Both the position numbers and the translations under genes were made by a program. From Oscillospiraceae bacterium (GTDB lineage: Bacteria > Bacillota > Clostridia > Oscillospirales > Ruminococcaceae), in NCBI GenBank assembly GCA_900757485.1, contig CAAEOA010000176.1, positions 1-5,993 of the forward strand: 5,993 nt of DNA, given 5' to 3'. The notes under the pieces were generated by a model, which saw nothing but the letters and a program-made list of their open reading frames with translations, was not told the DNA's origin and did no database searches. Shown here one piece after another: positions 4,805 through 5,993 of this stretch (position 1 is the stretch's first letter; each line of letters begins with the position of its first letter).

Positions 4805-5914
4805 TTGGAAAAAAATCGAATCAGTATCATACAATTGGTACTGCTGTTGTTTTTATCACGAGCATTTGTTATTTTGACTTATGTGCCCGGTATCGGAAAC
4901 AGTTTAAGCGGTGCGTCTATTTTGTTCGGAAATATTATCGGCTATGCTGTTGTTCTTTTATTTTTTGTACCTCTGATTGTGATGGCGAAAAAATATCCGG
5001 AACGCTCGTTGGTAATGAATTTAAGCTATGCGTTTTGCCGTTTAGGTCCCTTTATTAGTATAATCTATTATCTTTTCATTGTCTTGCTTGCCTCCAATAC
5101 ACTTGCGCATTTTCAATTTTTTATGGTAAATGCAGTATTTACCGAAGCAAATGTATGGGTAATTGTTTTACCGATTATGGCGGTAGCCACTTATGCCGCT
5201 CATATTGGTATTGAAGGAATTTCACGATCCGGTTTTTTAGTGATGGTTGGCTTTATGATCGCTTTTTTGTTTATTTTGTTTTCATCGATACCTAATGTGG
5301 AAATGGTGAATGTAAAACTCCCCGTTAACGGAAGATTTCGGGAAATTGCTTTAAGTGCTTACGGTGTGGTGTCCAATACGATGGAGATACTGCTGTTTTA
5401 TTTACTGCTTCCGTATTGCAAAAGTAAAATCAAACAGGGAGTATTCGGGCTGGTGATCAGCTTGACGGTGCTGACTGAACTGATTACTTTTTTTATTGTA
5501 TCAGTGCTTGGAGATTTTGCAGCATCTCAGACTTTTCCGTTCTATGCGCTTGCATCTATGTCAGAGCTTTCTATTTTTCAGAGGCTGGATGCGCTGCACA
5601 TGGGTATTTGGGTATTTGTGGCGTTTATAAAATTATCCTTATTGATTTTTTTGGCAACGGAAATTTTGAAGTTTATTACTCCGAAAGACAAGGGCGGGAA
5701 TCGGCGTCATCGGATAAGCCTGCTGATTACTTCGGTTTTGGTATTGGTGTTTGCTGTCCCTGCCTGCTATCATATTGAGTGGCTGCGAATCTTATATCGG
5801 ATATTATATAGCGGTGTCCCGGTCATTCTTTTGGGGGTTATTATCCCAATCCTTGTTTTATGGAGGCTTTATATACTGAAAAAGAAACAAACCTTAAAAA
5901 GGAATGATGGTTAG
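4805..5914 (+). CDS. gerAB: GerAB-family spore germination permease, B subunit
   Basis: This 369-residue integral membrane protein belongs to the spore permease family (APC-type transporter fold). About ten helices are visible, near 6-26, 37-62, 83-108, 117-134, 143-163, 182-203, 212-236, 265-290, 303-322 and 334-354. Family marks are YVPG after helix 1, YAAHIGIEGISRSG (130-143) and FPFYALASMSELSIFQRLDAL (244-264). In characterised receptors the B subunit binds the nutrient germinant, typically an amino acid, and passes the signal to the A-subunit channel; it is a sensor rather than a proven transporter. Translation starts at a TTG (see its ribosome binding site). The gene lies 38 nt after gerAA, and its TAG (5912-5914) directly abuts the gerAC ATG, indicating translational coupling. 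The basic C-terminal tail (from about 355) should be cytoplasmic. The germinant cannot be predicted. Confidence 0.94.
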   Translation: MEKNRISIIQLVLLLFLSRAFVILTYVPGIGNSLSGASILFGNIIGYAVVLLFFVPLIVMAKKYPERSLVMNLSYAFCRLGPFISIIYYLFIVLLASNTLAHFQFFMVNAVFTEANVWVIVLPIMAVATYAAHIGIEGISRSGFLVMVGFMIAFLFILFSSIPNVEMVNVKLPVNGRFREIALSAYGVVSNTMEILLFYLLLPYCKSKIKQGVFGLVISLTVLTELITFFIVSVLGDFAASQTFPFYALASMSELSIFQRLDALHMGIWVFVAFIKLSLLIFLATEILKFITPKDKGGNRRHRISLLITSVLVLVFAVPACYHIEWLRILYRILYSGVPVILLGVIIPILVLWRLYILKKKQTLKRNDG

Positions 5915-5993
5915 ATGGGCAAAAAAATGGGATTGTTTTTGGTAATTGCCTTGCTTTTTTTGTGTAGCGGATGCGTTCCTTCAGTAGAGCTGA
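5915..5993 (+). CDS. gerAC: GerAC-family spore germination lipoprotein, C subunit (partial, 3' end outside window)
   Basis: Only 26 codons are inside the window. They show a lipoprotein signal peptide: basic MGKK, a hydrophobic stretch GLFLVIALLFL and a lipobox-like CSGC with the acylated cysteine at residue 20, then VPSVEL, which resembles the start of mature Ger(x)C proteins. The -3 position is Cys instead of the usual Leu. The ATG follows the gerAB stop with no gap; AAGGA lies about 12 nt upstream inside the gerAB end. In characterised receptors the C subunit is a diacylglycerol-anchored protein on the outer face of the spore inner membrane, needed for receptor function. Assignment rests on the lipobox plus gene order, since the conserved body is not visible. 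Confidence 0.85.
   Translation, partial: MGKKMGLFLVIALLFLCSGCVPSVEL

Noticed and set aside
4726..5058. 110-residue plus-strand frame bridging gerAA and gerAB, as a possible gerAA frameshift extension
   Set aside because: It overlaps gerAB out of frame and its protein shows no membrane-permease pattern. GerAA already has a normal family length of 511 residues, so no frameshift is needed.
1..5993. Mobile element, CRISPR array, tRNA or riboswitch
   Set aside because: No transposase, regularly spaced repeats, tRNA-like fold or recognisable riboswitch core was seen on either strand.

Overview
The window looks like a chromosomal segment of an anaerobic, endospore-forming Firmicute, most likely in the Clostridia. 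The evidence is a GerA-type spore germination receptor operon, a Gram-positive-style LexA, a YetF-family (DUF421) plus DUF4363 membrane-protein pair, moderately AT-rich coding sequence, and AGGA-type ribosome binding sites throughout. No species can be named from the sequence alone. No IS element, tRNA, rRNA or CRISPR array was seen.

Layout from left to right. (1) Positions 1-893 (+) hold the C-terminal 296 residues of a very large GH94-type enzyme of the cyclic beta-1,2-glucan synthase (NdvB/ChvB) type, cut by the window edge. (2) Positions 894-1087 hold no convincing gene but carry three perfect stem-loops, two of which probably terminate the converging GH94 and lexA transcripts. (3) Positions 1088-1672 (-) encode a full-length LexA with its Ala-Gly cleavage site and Ser/Lys catalytic pair intact. 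(4) The 309-bp gap 1673-1981 is the lexA control region. It has two good sigma-A-type promoters in tandem and, between them, a cluster of GTTC/GAAC half-sites in palindromes that I propose as a LexA operator, although it does not match the usual Gram-positive SOS box. (5) Positions 1982-3055 (-) are a two-gene operon, DUF421 (YetF-like) followed by DUF4363. (6) Positions 3056-3230 are a short divergent intergenic region with a small palindrome and a direct repeat. (7) Positions 3231-5993 (+) are the germinant receptor operon gerAA-gerAB-gerAC, with gerAC cut off after its lipoprotein signal.

How the genes work together. The three ger genes encode one inner-membrane nutrient receptor of the spore: A subunit (soluble N-terminal half plus membrane channel domain), B subunit (ten-helix permease-like nutrient sensor) and C subunit (lipoprotein). 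The divergent DUF421-DUF4363 pair sits next to them. DUF421 proteins have been linked to spore properties in Bacillus, so a joint role in the spore membrane is plausible but unproven. LexA and the glucan enzyme look functionally unrelated to the germination genes. The most interesting points are the unconventional putative lexA operator, the DUF421-DUF4363/ger arrangement, and a cyclic-glucan-synthase-type enzyme in an apparent spore-former. None amounts to a clearly new system on sequence alone.
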